Below, in pieces: positions 48,140 to 59,899 of a stretch of 64,000 bases of DNA. The position numbers and the translations under genes were made by a program. How positions within the stretch are numbered: the stretch's first letter is position 1; every line of letters starts with the position of its first letter. The stretch is from Dactylellina haptotyla. Taxonomy: Eukaryota > Ascomycota > Orbiliomycetes > Orbiliales > Orbiliaceae. The notes beneath the pieces were generated by a model that had not been told where the DNA came from, did not search any database, and saw only the letters and a list, made by a program, of their open reading frames with translations. Location of the stretch: positions 4,712,001 to 4,776,000 of the forward strand of contig CM062379.1 in assembly GCA_031310005.1 (NCBI GenBank), read 5' to 3'.

Positions 48140-49420
48140 GTACCACCGGTCCATTATCAAAATGCTAGCCTATGGGTCTCCGAGCAATAAACCAGTACCG
48201 CCCACGTGGGCCAACGATACAGTGTTAAGGTAGCTTCAGGCTTCTCAAAATGTTGTGGAGCCTAGCTCTGCAAATACTGGAATAATTGCACAGAATAACC
48301 AACCATCTCTGGGAACCCAACAGTCAGTGGTTTTGATCGATCCTAAACAGTTGGCGTTGGCTTCCACCGGTGCCTCGTTATTCAGTGAGTATCTTCCCAC
48401 AGTGACACCAGCTCTTGCGTAGCAGCAGGTGGCTCAGCCTTAAGCACTCAAAGTTCTGCGCCCTCCAGTTGGCCATATGATCAGATAGCGAGCAAACCCT
48501 CCATTGGGCCATGCATCTCGCCCATTATTGGTCAGGCTAGGCGGCTTCAGCGTTACTTCCGAGTCTTGCACAATTTGAAGCGTCTGTTGAATCGCTCAAC
48601 GTGTCTTGGTACTCTACGAGCATGGGATCCGTGCCTACTCAGCTGGTGGCATCGGTAGCGCCCTCTTTCAGTCCTCCAGCTCTAGTTCCTTCGTTCGATA
48701 TAAATCAAGACACGTTGCAGGACGATCAGGTTGCAGCTACACTCTACCAATGGATTCTATAGACGACTAAAAAAGACCAACTCCTCCTGCATTTGATAGT
48801 CCATTCTAAAGCAGTGGCATTATGGAAACAACGAGATATTGCAATATATCATGTACTGGCGTCACAGGTATATCTGTCTCTACTTCCAGGGTTTCAATAA
48901 GGCGGTGGAGCTCCGTGCTGAGGATGAAATATGGAAAGAAGCGCTCAGAGACGCCGATAAAGGTAGCGCTATGGGCCGAATGTGTGACGCTTCATTGGAG
49001 AGATGTTGTGGGTTTCATGCACTCCAATTGGGTTTTGCGATTAGACTCGGTCTAGTTAGTCTACGATTGTAACTATGAGTTAACAGTTTTCACCACATTT
49101 CTTCTGGATTCTTGATGAGCTTGCAACTCTCCGTTCCTACCATCAGTCAGTGGATGGTCAACCTCACTTGCTTGTTCTGGAGGATTCACGGATAGAGGGC
49201 TTGAGTGAAGTTATGCTATAAGACGTGCTACCTCGTCGGACGGGAATGGTATCTGCATTCGGAAACTGGCTTCGCTGTTTGCTGGATTTGTGCTCATCTA
49301 GGAAATGAGGAGTCGTGTGAAGTGGATTTCTTAGGAGTATGTCAAGGTGGGAAACTCGGGTCTCGTGGTTTGTATGCGCTCCCCGCAAGCTTAGCCTATC
49401 GTTGGTATCCGTAACTGCCT
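48140..49420 (+). pseudogene. Decayed coding remnant, family unknown
   Basis: The sequence looks protein-coding in patches on the plus strand (for example FNKAVELRAEDEIWKEALRD and FWILDELATLRSYHQSVDG). It has several breaks and no intact frame over 77 codons. No splice pattern rescues it, so it looks like an old broken gene or part of a decayed mobile element. I could not assign a family, ends or terminal repeats. It sits in the largest gene-poor stretch of the window. Confidence 0.4.
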
Positions 49421-49440
49421 AGTAGCCAGCGCCTGGTATC

Positions 49441-49522
49441 GAGGCTACCGCAACTATTAAGGGTAAGTTTCCTGTTCTAGCAAACCTTAGCCTCGGTACC
49501 CGAGGCTACGACAACATTAAGG
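49441..49522 (+). repeat. Pair of diverged 21-22 bp direct repeats
   Basis: GAGGCTACCGCAACTATTAAGG (shown here in parts: GAGGCTACCG then CAACTATTAAGG) at 49441-49462 recurs as GAGGCTAC-GACAACATTAAGG at 49502-49522, 61 bp apart. A near-palindrome CCTCGGTACCCGAGG overlaps the start of the second copy. The origin is unknown. Confidence 0.6.
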
Positions 49523-49998
49523 CGTCGATCCCTATAACATGCTGCTTGGGAACGATGATGAGTATTGAGATCATGGGCCATTCCGCACCTTCTGTTGATC
49601 AAGTAGGGTTATTTGGGTCAAGTAATCCTCATAGAAGGTGTACTGATACTTCACGGATACAGAATTGGTTGCAGGATTGAGAGGGTTGACAGCAAATTGG
49701 TCATCTGCCCTCTAGGCTATGAATTGTTCGAACGTTACCTGGCGCTATAGCTCTCCTCCATCTCCTCCCCCTCTTCCTCTGATATGAGTTTGACCGCGTT
49801 GTCTCTAGAGCTCCCTTGAGATAGTGGTTACAAGGTTTGATTCCATTTGGAACGGGTGAGAGCGATGTCTCTTGTGGTTTGAATCCTAGCTGGATGCCTA
49901 AGCTGGGTAGTGCAAAAGGGCGACGTGTGATATGCAACGGCAATGCGAAGCAATGAATGTAATATCCGTACCGAAAGACCCACTGTGTGTCGGTCGTC

Positions 49999-50030
49999 CG
50001 ATGACACTACGATGACACTACGATGACACG
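49999..50030 (+). repeat. 11-bp tandem repeat (CGATGACACTA), nearly three copies
   Basis: Two exact copies of CGATGACACTA and a third that ends as CGATGACACG. It is a small minisatellite in non-coding DNA. Confidence 0.85.
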
Positions 50031-52707
50031 GTTTCCCGTCTTCTCGAGCCTAGTTCCCCGCCAGCCTCCGTCGGCTTGAAGACGACGTCGTCAGAATACA
50101 GCATCCCACAAATTTTCTTTTTTTTCCCTCTTGGAAATTCTTAGAATATTTTAAGGGGTAATGTTATCATTTTTATCATTTCATATCTGTAGGGATGCAT
50201 AAACTGCCCTTGCTGTACTGTTCCTCGGATTTGAAATTCTGAGTTAATATGGTCTCGCGGGGAGTTAATACTCTAATTGTGTTCCCGATTTTCAGAGTCA
50301 TCACATCGGATATATCCCACTAATCTAATTAGTAACATCAACCTCGCAAATATGTGCCCTATTGTCACAATTTCAACCCCCGTGGGCGGCTAGGGCACAG
50401 ATCTCCGACTTCGCTACCCCATTCCCCATATTTCCTAAAAAAGTATGAAGGTTTCACATTCTCCCCGCTGTTCCTTGACCGAGAAGGTCGGGGAGAACGA
50501 GAAAACCCACACAAAACCCATACCCCATGTCAAAATTGAGGATTATCTGCAACATGGACTTCGATTCTCCCACGCTTCTAAATAGCTGCAGTGTTTGCAC
50601 GTTGTTGTCAATTGCTACCTAATTGAGCAGCAGTCGATGTTATTTCTTTTTCCTCTCTTACCTGGCCTTGTTTACACTTGCAGAGAAGGCATGCAGGTTT
50701 TGCGTGGGGGTGGGCAGTTGGTTTCTTTTGAAGCTAAGAGCTCGAGGGTGCAGTTATTTACAGCAAGCACGACCGAGTAAGTCGCTTCCCAGGCTTTTAA
50801 ACGAAACGACGAGAAAAAGCAAAGGGATCTACTGTACATCGATTCTAGATGCGACACGTCGAAACTAACGGCCGGAGTGGATATCATTGTGGGACCTGGA
50901 GAATTGAAGCTAACTAAGGGGGGGTTAGTTGGTGTGCACAGGTGCTCGCTCAACTGCGAGTATCGATAAATATTAGAATACTGGCCACAAGGATGCATTC
51001 GATTAATTGTCTATGGGGTCAACGAACAAGCGGGTAGAAGCACCAGCTTGGAAAGAAAAATATATCCCTCAAGCAGACGAGGAGCGATAATTCAACGGAG
51101 AGGGTAGGTAGGTTGGACTTTCGACAAGTTCCCGACAGCTGGACGGCATGAGAAAAATGCAAGGAATGCATGGAGTTCCTTCAGACTAGAAGAAAAATTG
51201 TCAAAATATGGCAGGGCAGATGATGGGGATATGACGATATTCGTTCGTAATTCGTCAGAAGATATCTCCCAAGACTCAGGCCGACTACGGCCAATGCGTG
51301 CGTTTCGGTAAGCTCGAATGTCAGGTACCGGGTTTGCCTATTGTTTGGAAATGGGCATCGATGACCATTTCAGACGGAAAACTTCCCCCATTCTGCCTCG
51401 AGAGTGGGATGCCACTTTGCTCGCGAGTGGGGGATGTTTATATTTCCTTCTGCTAGAGTATCGCAGGCATCGTGGTGGTGATGTTGCAAGTTGTGGGTTG
51501 TGTTGCAGGTCGGCTGACCAGAGTATGGGGATATGGGGACGATTCGCAGGCTTACCAGGCCGGGCACTAGACTGTGAGTAGCGAGAGCACCCAGGCTAAG
51601 CACCCGTGCCTTCCGCCCGTCGTTTTGGACAAGACAGCCCACTAATGCACCTATTCACTCTCAAACAGAACAGACACACACACGCTGCCTGTGAAGGGTA
51701 CCTAAAAGAATGCAGGAATGGATGGGGAACGGCACATCTCGACATATGGATACGAACCACGTCATCGGGAAGGGCATATCAACAGGACCAAAAGCCCGTG
51801 TGCGGGCACACTAGGTACCCCATTTCTGTAACCCTGAGTTCCCCAAATGTCGTGCACATATTGTTCACAGACATACATATATAGCCGGGTGATGTATGTA
51901 CATACATGTACAAGGTCGCAGTGATTTCACATCTGGGGAACACCTCGATCACGAGGCCATTTCTTCTTTCGTGGTCCCAATTGATCGGATTTCTGTTTGT
52001 AGAACATGTGGAACGGTGTCTGGGGTAATCCCATCGAGCATGCCGACAACCAGATTAACCAGCCGGCCAGCCAGCTGGCCGGGCAGTTTTTTCTCCCGCT
52101 ATCGACGGTCATGGGGGGTATCGACCTGTCGTACTTGCGTGTTTCACCGCAGAATCGACTCTGGCTTCCCCGACTAATCGCAATGAGCAGCTCTCAGGCT
52201 TGGGCGTGATATCCATTGAATTCCGTTTAGCTCGACTTGGTTTTTGTGCAATTGTGTAATCGCAAGTCTTGGGACCTCTCAGTCGCTAAACGGATGCTTT
52301 AAAAGGGAATTGGGTTTGCAAAGTTAAAAGAAGGAGACAGAACCAAAACGAAAAAAAGGAAAAAGACTCCGTACCTCGTGCAAACTTCCAAGATACCTTC
52401 AGGCCTAAGAATCTCATAAGATATTTTTTCGGTCTTGTGTACTTGACTTTTTATGCAACCAAAGTTGCTATTCCTTCCCCCCAAGGATGCATGGCGTCTC
52501 CATGGGGGCCACACACTTGGTCGGAATCTGCAACGTTTGCTCAGCAAGATTCCAAGCGATCCAGGTGCTTCTCCAATAAAAGGCCATAGCACCGGTACCC
52601 AGGGATACCCAGGTGGGTGCTATCACATCGTATCCCCGTTGTGCATATGCGGCACCGCGAAGCCACGTTAGGGAATTTTTTAGGTCTCTGTGATTACTTT
52701 TTTTTTT

Positions 52708-52743
52708 GTTCTCCTTCTCGTTCTCCTTCTCGTTCTCTTCCTT
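52708..52743 (+). repeat. 12-bp pyrimidine tandem repeat (GTTCTCCTTCTC)
   Basis: Two exact units and a third diverged unit follow a T10 tract. This is simple pyrimidine-rich DNA. Confidence 0.75.
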
Positions 52744-53330
52744 TCTTTGCTTTTCCGGCTCGTAAACGAGATTGGATATTGTAGGCGGCGCGCGATCCTT
52801 GGAATCAGAGTTTCATGTTTTTTTTTCTATTTGGTGAGATTGTGTCGACGTGATGAAATATTTTTCGGCGAGAGGACGCAAGGGAGAGGTTGGATAGAGG
52901 TTGGATCAAGGTTGAACCAGTTACACACGAGCAAGTTTCCTGGATGCGAATTGGCTGCCGGGCGAGGGTACAAGAAGGGCAGAGCGAGGTTCTGGATTCT
53001 TTGGCCACAACTCAGCCCGAGATTCGAGACAGTGTAAGTGCATGGACAAGGGGGATGGTGGCCGAACCTCCAAGACGGGCATTTGACGAGTCCGAACAAA
53101 GGGGGTGTATAAAAAGGACAGATCCCATCCACTTGCTCGGATTGGAACGAATATTGTCATGAGCATAAGATCTTAAGAAACACAAGACTCTCGTCCAATC
53201 TTGTTCTTCTGGGGTTGTCCCAAGCTCGAAACATCAGGTCCCACATTAATATTTTTTTTTGCGAATTGAACCGTGAGCATTCGCTATCACATTGTCTTCC
53301 TTCGGACATCTCCCAACAGATTTTCGAGAG

Positions 53331-53361
53331 GAAGAGAGAGAGAGAGAGAGATATATATATT
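53331..53361. repeat. Compound (GA)n(TA)n microsatellite
   Basis: About ten GA units run directly into five AT units. It lies outside any coding frame. Confidence 0.85.
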
Positions 53362-53927
53362 CTCTGAAATCCTTTGAACCCGTTCCTCCAGTAGCTGCCG
53401 CTATATCTCCCTTTCATTCCGTGCCTTTAATTTTACACTCCGGCCTGTGAGTCTTTCTCGGCCCGGCACTTACGAATACCTCCCACCGCAAGGTTTCTAA
53501 AAAAACCAAGAGTGTTTGACTTTCGTCACTTCTCGAATCATCGGTTTGGTAATCCGCTTTAAGGTTGTTACCCCTTAAGGATAGCACCCGGACTCGGGGA
53601 TTGGGCAAGGTTCTAAAGCCAAGCGGACAAGCCGTTTGCGACATTCCTAAAGCCGGTCCGTTGCTTGGTTGTTACTAAGCCCATTTATATCCGGGAAGAG
53701 ACCCAAGGCACAGGCCCGCAGATCTGTAAGCTATATCCACTTCTTTCCGATGCCTTTTCGAGTGCTGTTGTATATTTAAACCGCCCGGGCGGTCCGATTC
53801 ACTGTGGTTCAAAGGTTTTCCGAAACTAACAAACTGCCAGCTTTTTCTTCTTCTTGATATACCGACCTGTGTGCTGTGGATTCGATTCCCAAATTGCACA
53901 TTTCCTCGTTGGCTCCATTCCGCTTCG

Positions 53928-54084
53928 GTAAGTTACACCACCCAGCCGGGCCAGATCCATGTTTGCCTTACCGCTCTTCCAACGCAACATTTCGGATAAA
54001 ATATATCGGTTTCATTGATAGACGGAGAGTACATGTCCATTTCTCGCTAACGTCTCTCTCTTTCTCTCTGTCTCTCCTCTGCAG
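53928..54084 (+). other. Probable 5'-leader intron of the 54.5 kb gene
   Basis: A consensus donor (G|GTAAGT) at 53928 and a pyrimidine-rich acceptor ending CTCCTCTGCAG at 54084 bound a 157 bp stretch. It lies 400 bp upstream of the start codon at 54493, in a CT-rich leader. If real, transcription begins upstream of about 53900. This is inferred from splice signals only. Confidence 0.45.
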
Positions 54085-54492
54085 CCTCGAATTTTATTTT
54101 CCGGCGCCGTAGACCTCCAGCCTGACTTTGGTCTCTGATTGTTGACTCCAAAGTCCCTTTTTCATGCATTATAAGGAAGGCAGACCCGACGTTAGATTGG
54201 ATCTCCTGTGCCCACCCGCCCAACGGCCACCCTAAGTTGGACACCACCAGTCATCTCTCACAGCGCATATCTATCAAAATTCTCCTATTCATCTCTGGGG
54301 CTATATTTGTCTCTCTCCCAAGTTTAAGCTTGTTATCAGTTTCTCCCGGGACCAACCCGAAAAACACACCTTAACCGTAAGGACTTAAATTTCACACCTT
54401 GTCTGGGCGAATCTCTCGGCACCCAATTGGTTGCATTTATTTTCCGAAGCACCTCTTGAATACTGCTTCTTCAAGGTCGCACCATAAAAGCC

Positions 54493-55747
54493 ATGGCAAC
54501 TGTAACTTCGACCGCCCTCACCGTCCCTGATTTTGACCGCCCAATTCGCATTCTTAACAGAGACCCATCGCGGCCCCCGTCATCCCACTCCTTACATCGA
54601 TCAATGTCCGAAGAAAGCTTGAACAAGGTCACCGTCCCGATCACACGAGAGGTGCCTCACTTCTTCAACATGCCACCATCGCCAGCTAAGACCCCAACCA
54701 ATTGCTCGTCCGAGCAGCTTCCTTTGGCTCCAAACAGTGCTCCCGTTGCGCCTGTCCACCAAATCCTGCCGCTTCGCGATATCAATGTCTCCGTCACGAA
54801 CATCCACCAGACAATCTCTGCTAGCAAAGAAGACGACTCGCCAGTCTCCAGCAAGGATGAACTTGATGAATACATCCAACAAACCGCAGATGTGCTCTCA
54901 TCAACTGTTAAGGATCTCCAGGCACTCCAGTTGAGCGAGTCTGGCGGGCTTGAGCATATGATTGCAGCAAACCTTCGATTGCTTCGAACCTTGAAGGACC
55001 GACACGCCGCTTTGGACAAGGTTGAGCACGAGGTTCGCAATGATCGATCTCGATCTGCTGGTCCCTACACAAGCATCAATCGCTCGGTAAGCCTCATTCG
55101 TTGCGCGTCGAATTATTGGACTATGGATGGCGAATGCTAACATGGAATAAATAGATCTACTTTGATACTCCGGAGTATACCCCTCCTCAGACTTCTAGAA
55201 TCACCTTCAAAAATACCACCTCCCGACGCAATAGTGAAGATATGGATGGTCTTAGTACGATCTCCATTGAGTGGAATGATAAGAAAGAGGAGCGCTTGGC
55301 CGAGCTTCGATTGAAGCTTAAGGATGCAAATCTTGCCTGGAGCGAGAAACAGAACGATTACTTGGAAGAGGTGTGTTCCTAGCTTACACTTTTCAACACC
55401 TTTTAAGACAGTTTACTAACTTGTTGGTTAGCTTGAACAACTCCAGGAAGAAAGACGCAAGCATAAGAAGAAGGCTAAGATGGAGCGTCGAGCCAGCATC
55501 AAGATGGAGAGGTCTTTATCAATGTCCCATGAGCGCGAGCGCGAGCCCCAGTCTAGCTCTAGCCGTGAGAGAGTAAGTTAAACCATGTCCAAATCCAGAT
55601 GCACTATCGGACAAACTAACATGCGTTCCACCTTAGGCCTCTTCTGCTGATACCAAGCGAAGACTCTCTTTGGGATTTGGACCGAAGCCAATGGCTCGCA
55701 CAAACTCCTCTGGAAGCTTCATCGAGCGATTATTCAACAGGAAATAA
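54493..55747 (+). CDS. Unrecognised fungal protein with a C-terminal coiled coil
   Basis: I do not recognise the family. The model is 353 residues from exons 54493-55086, 55155-55370, 55432-55572 and 55637-55747, all in phase 0. The N-terminal 110 residues are Pro/Ser/Thr-rich and carry possible phosphorylation sites (SPAKTP). A predicted helix, DELDEYIQQTADVLSSTVKDLQALQL, is followed by AANLRLLRTLKDRHAALDKVEHEV. After a disordered patch, a charged coiled coil runs from EWNDKKEERLAELRLKLKDANLAW through KQNDYLEELEQLQEERRKHKKKAKMERR. The C-terminus is Ser-rich and basic (SFIERLFNRK). There is no signal peptide or transmembrane helix. A cytoskeleton- or membrane-associated scaffold is possible but is a guess. 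Spliced exons and coherent helices make a real gene likely. Confidence 0.78.
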
Positions 55748-58700
55748 ACCTCCATAACGTTATCCTACTCTCCACAGGTTTCTTTACTCTTTGATTTTAC
55801 GAATTTTACGACAAACGGCATAGCGTTTCGGCTTTCGTTGCGCTAAAAGAATATCTTGATTCCCTGATTTCTGGTTTATTTGAATTTTTTGTCCTGGTTT
55901 CCCGAAAAAAATGATACCATTATCGCCTCATAGCCTATTGTTTAATTTCTACTTGGTTCCTTTCCTGTTCTATTAAAAAAAGCATCTGTTTGCTCTGTTT
56001 ATTCCTTTTTATTGGGTTTACGATTCCCCGGATGGGTATATACACCCACACGCCAGATTTTCTAATAATTCTTGTCCAAATTTGCACCAATCGATCTACC
56101 GTTTTTCATGCACATATTCAATACTTTTGCCACTTGGCTGCAGTAACAGGCTTTACGCCAGGCTTATGAAATTGTCCACTATGATGATAGCTTTTTCTTC
56201 TTTTTTCTGAGTTGTCCTAATATCAAGTTAAGAGTCAATCGAGCTTAAAAATATCTCACCTAACTCTTAGTTGTAGTCGATGTGCCAGGTTAGCTGAACC
56301 CCATAGCTGTGTGAACATGGAAGAATATACAAAACTGATTACATGATCAAGGGCTGATCAACTGTTGTTTTCCAATATTCAATAATCAATATTGGTGGGA
56401 AGTCCAGTCGTCAGACGAGTTAAAAACTAAAGCCACACCCTGGGAGAAACCCTAGTCTGTACGATTTTGTTGGGATTCAAAGGATGTGTTCCATCCATGG
56501 CACTATTCATGGCGAAATTGAAATCGAAACTATACCGAGGAGTACATTACTCCTATACCCTCTTAGTTCCGTTACGCAAGGACAAGGTGTCGCATGTTTA
56601 TTTGCTGGAAAGCCGAGCAGACGTCGCCCAGCCTTTTTCTTTTCGTGCAGTCTTGGGAGCGGCATGATCTGCGCCACGGTATCTTGCTCACTCACGACTG
56701 CATTGCATATTGTAAGTACCGAAATACCGGTTTTGAAAATGTAGTGTAACCCAGACGTGAGGGAAATGCGGGGAAATTTCTTGGGAGGTGGTCATTCTTC
56801 TTTTTTTTGGGCGCAATTTCGGTAAGCGGTTGGAAGTGGCGGTGGATGCGGGTTTGGGTAGATGTCCCGGGCCAGTCGGTTTCTAGTTAAGGTGCCGGCG
56901 GGATCATATTGTGGCACCTGAATGAGGCTCAAACTGATTGCCGTCCTGGCGCTTGTATTTCGCTATCGTGAGCTCCGTTTTATTGTTACACAAAGCTATA
57001 TAAGGGGTTATTTGGTCACTTTGGTGCCCATGGTGTGAATAAAGCATGCAAAGGACCACGAGTCTTGCAGGGAACAGTTGCCCGTTAAAAGTACAACTCA
57101 TATAGTTCCCTCTTACATGACAGCCCATTTTTCATGATTTTGCGTCGTTTATCTTAAGATAACAATTCTATCGGAGCAATTTAGAATGCTGTGGTACTAC
57201 AGTGGACATATATAGTCTGCATACGTATTGTGAAGTTACCTAGTATCAATCTCAAAGCGGTGGCGACAATGTGATCATTAGCCTCGGAGTAGATAGAAGA
57301 GTGCTAGCTTTATCAATCACGGCTTCAGTTAAGCCATGTTATCAATTCACGTAAGCTTACGAGTTCGGGGCGGCGAGGTCCATTCAAACATGTCGAGGCA
57401 CGCATATATGTAACTTTCCAGTGATATCATATCTTTGCAGAGTGCTAATTTGATTGATTGATTTAGCATTTAAACTAGCACTAAGTGGTATGCATGATAA
57501 TCCGACGGGATAAATCGACCAAAAATGTCTGTTCGAAGCGGTAGTAGGAACTAAAGTAACAACAAATAGATATAAAATGTCTATAAGTATGTCAATACCG
57601 GATTAGATTACCAGGCGTGGGTAATCATCGCGACGTGTATCGATACACAGCAGATCAACTGCATAAATTTAGAAGCCCAAAAACATTTGATAAGACTCCT
57701 GAGTCCGAGATTTTTGGAGTACTAGGTTACTGAAGTACTAGGTGTTCTATCTGCCGCAGAGAAATCATGACAGTTCCGTGCCGACGAGTGTAAGCTGACG
57801 AAGTTGCAGGAAGCTCGAAGTTGCATACTGACAACCCCATTTGGGTTCTGGATGACACGCAGTCTCGAACCCAAACCAAAACACATCAGGATGACACGAG
57901 CGTTGTTGGAAGTTTTGCGTTGAATCCGCCCGTCGAATCGAGCGCTTGGTCTCGTGACGGAAGCCACCCAAAACAAACGGCAACGTCAAGCAAAGAACCG
58001 CACAGACCAGCCGTCATTCGATACGAGAGCGGTCCGCTGTCACCTTCCTCCAGCCTGCGAGAATGGAAGGAAAGAACGCCGTTGTGCCGCTAAAGCCACT
58101 TTAACTACCAGTCTGAAACGATCACGTGCAGGAGGCTTCTCACGGAGTGGATCTCGTTCGGTTATTATCGTGCAAGGGTCGGACCTTAGCATCTTAGCTC
58201 CATCCGAAGCTCCCAGTCTTCACATGGGAGAGCTTAACACACAGGAATATCGGTCTCTAAGCGCTGAAATCATGCGCGAGTTCCAGAATCACAGTCTCGA
58301 ACGAATGGATATCACGGCACTGCACTCTGCTTAGGTGATGATCCCCAGCAACCTACGAGGGGTCTCCCAAGCCACGGGTGGCCTAAGGGCAAAACTGGGA
58401 ATTTCAGACGAGAAGAATCACCCACCTGACTAGACCGAATTTGGCCGGCAGCGCGGGATGATAAGCAACCGCGGTCGTACGACCAGGGGCAAATCAGCCT
58501 TTTGTGCATCCCCAAAGATATTCTGATGAAGCTCCAGGAAAATGTCTACGGGGTCAAGATTTCGAATGATGCACCCGGCAACTAGCCAAGGACCGCTATG
58601 CTACTCGGTTACATGTTTTTAAGATCGAAAAATGTCGGCTTGTAAGAGAGCTTGGAGCTTGGTGGTTGGGTCGTCAGGCGAGGCCCAAGAGTTGTGGTTT

Positions 58701-59899
58701 GACTTGGACGGCCGGGAGGGGTGGGATAAAAGTGGAAAGGTCGCTGCTGGATAGTGGGGGTCTCTCCGCACAGATATCGGTTTGCTTCCCAATTGTTGCT
58801 GGCTGCACTGGTGATCGAAAAGTTGGCTCCAATGGGAGAGAAAAAGGGAGCTTTGGGGAGTTTGGAGAGAACCCTTCGCTTTTGTTTGCAGCGCACCGGA
58901 ACAGGAGGTTTTCATGAGAATCGAGAAGAAGAATTGGATGGCAGGACCTTTGCTTTTGAAAAGCGGGGATGCATCCCAGTATTTATTTTCAGCCAGCCTT
59001 AATTTTCCCTCTGGCGAGCGCTTCTCTCAGGCCGTTCCTTCCCTATCGAATATCGCTAGCGGCATTCCCTCTCACCCGATAACGTGGCACAACTTTTGCT
59101 AGCTTGCCGGGCTCGCATTAGAAACTCGAGAGGGGTTTCCTCCTTTCGACTCCTCTTGCTTATCTGCCTGCTTGGTCGCCGTCTTTTTATGATCGCCGAC
59201 CACTCCTTTCAATTGTTACGCATCGCTTTCTCGAAGAACCCAAGAATATTCCTGACAGTTTAACGCACGTAATCCCGACAATTTCCAGGTACCGTGAGGC
59301 TCTTGACAGGGCCTTGATTCAGATCTGAAGCCCACACCAAGCACCTTCTTCGCTGTTGCCTCCGTTTCAGAAAGCGGGCTCGCATCGTTTACGTCTACGG
59401 CTGCGGAGAGCTGAGATGATCGAGCAACTCTCTCATACCCAGGTTTAATTACCCAGCAGAATTTGCAGACTTTGGTTTCCGTCAACGGGATCGAATCTGC
59501 GACTCGTTTAAAACCCATTTGTCATTCAAATTATCCTATTATCCGTTTGGAGCCTTAAGGTATGGTCGCCTGCGACGTTTTGCACAGCTACCCTCTTCGA
59601 CTGCAACTAGCAATTACTTGTACGTAACAACCATGCTAATCGCCCAATCGATTCATTCTGCGCAGCACAACATCGTCACCAGCTTGTCGGTTCCAGAACA
59701 ATTTCTTCAAATTTAACGATCGATATCCTTAATCGTCCCCTGTGTAACGCCAATTCGTTATCCGCAATAAATCGTCCCCTGGCGCTTCCGGCATCAGGGA
59801 GTTCACTCACGGCCGCCAGCTTGATTTTTCTTTTCTTAGCCCTTCGACAAGCTTGCTTATCGCTGTGCATACGACCAGATCGCCTCGCCTACTAGGTGC
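55748..59899. other. Gene-free stretch, 4.2 kb, with one weak coding-like patch
   Basis: It holds the 3' flank of the coiled-coil gene (T-rich) and, at the right, a pyrimidine-rich leader of the second Zn2Cys6 gene. A 126-codon frame at 57954-58334 begins with GTG and has no known motif. A 10-bp AGTACTAGGT motif is repeated at about 57718 and 57736. No RNA gene or mobile element was recognised. Confidence 0.5.

Larger units (their letters stand above)
50031..53862. other. Gene-free stretch, 3.8 kb
   Basis: No frame here has protein-like content, a credible start or splice partners. Simple repeats at 52708-52743 and 53331-53361 are listed separately. The right end may belong to the promoter of the next gene. 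No tRNA genes or mobile-element termini were recognised. Confidence 0.5.

Noticed and set aside
49795-49895. Possible tRNA gene or SINE (two GGTTTGAWTCC, B-box-like, matches)
   Set aside because: No matching A box at the right distance and no cloverleaf could be folded by eye.
53865-53900. tRNA B-box-like GGATTCGATTCCC
   Set aside because: No upstream A box or acceptor-stem pairing. It lies in the probable leader exon of the 54.5 kb gene.
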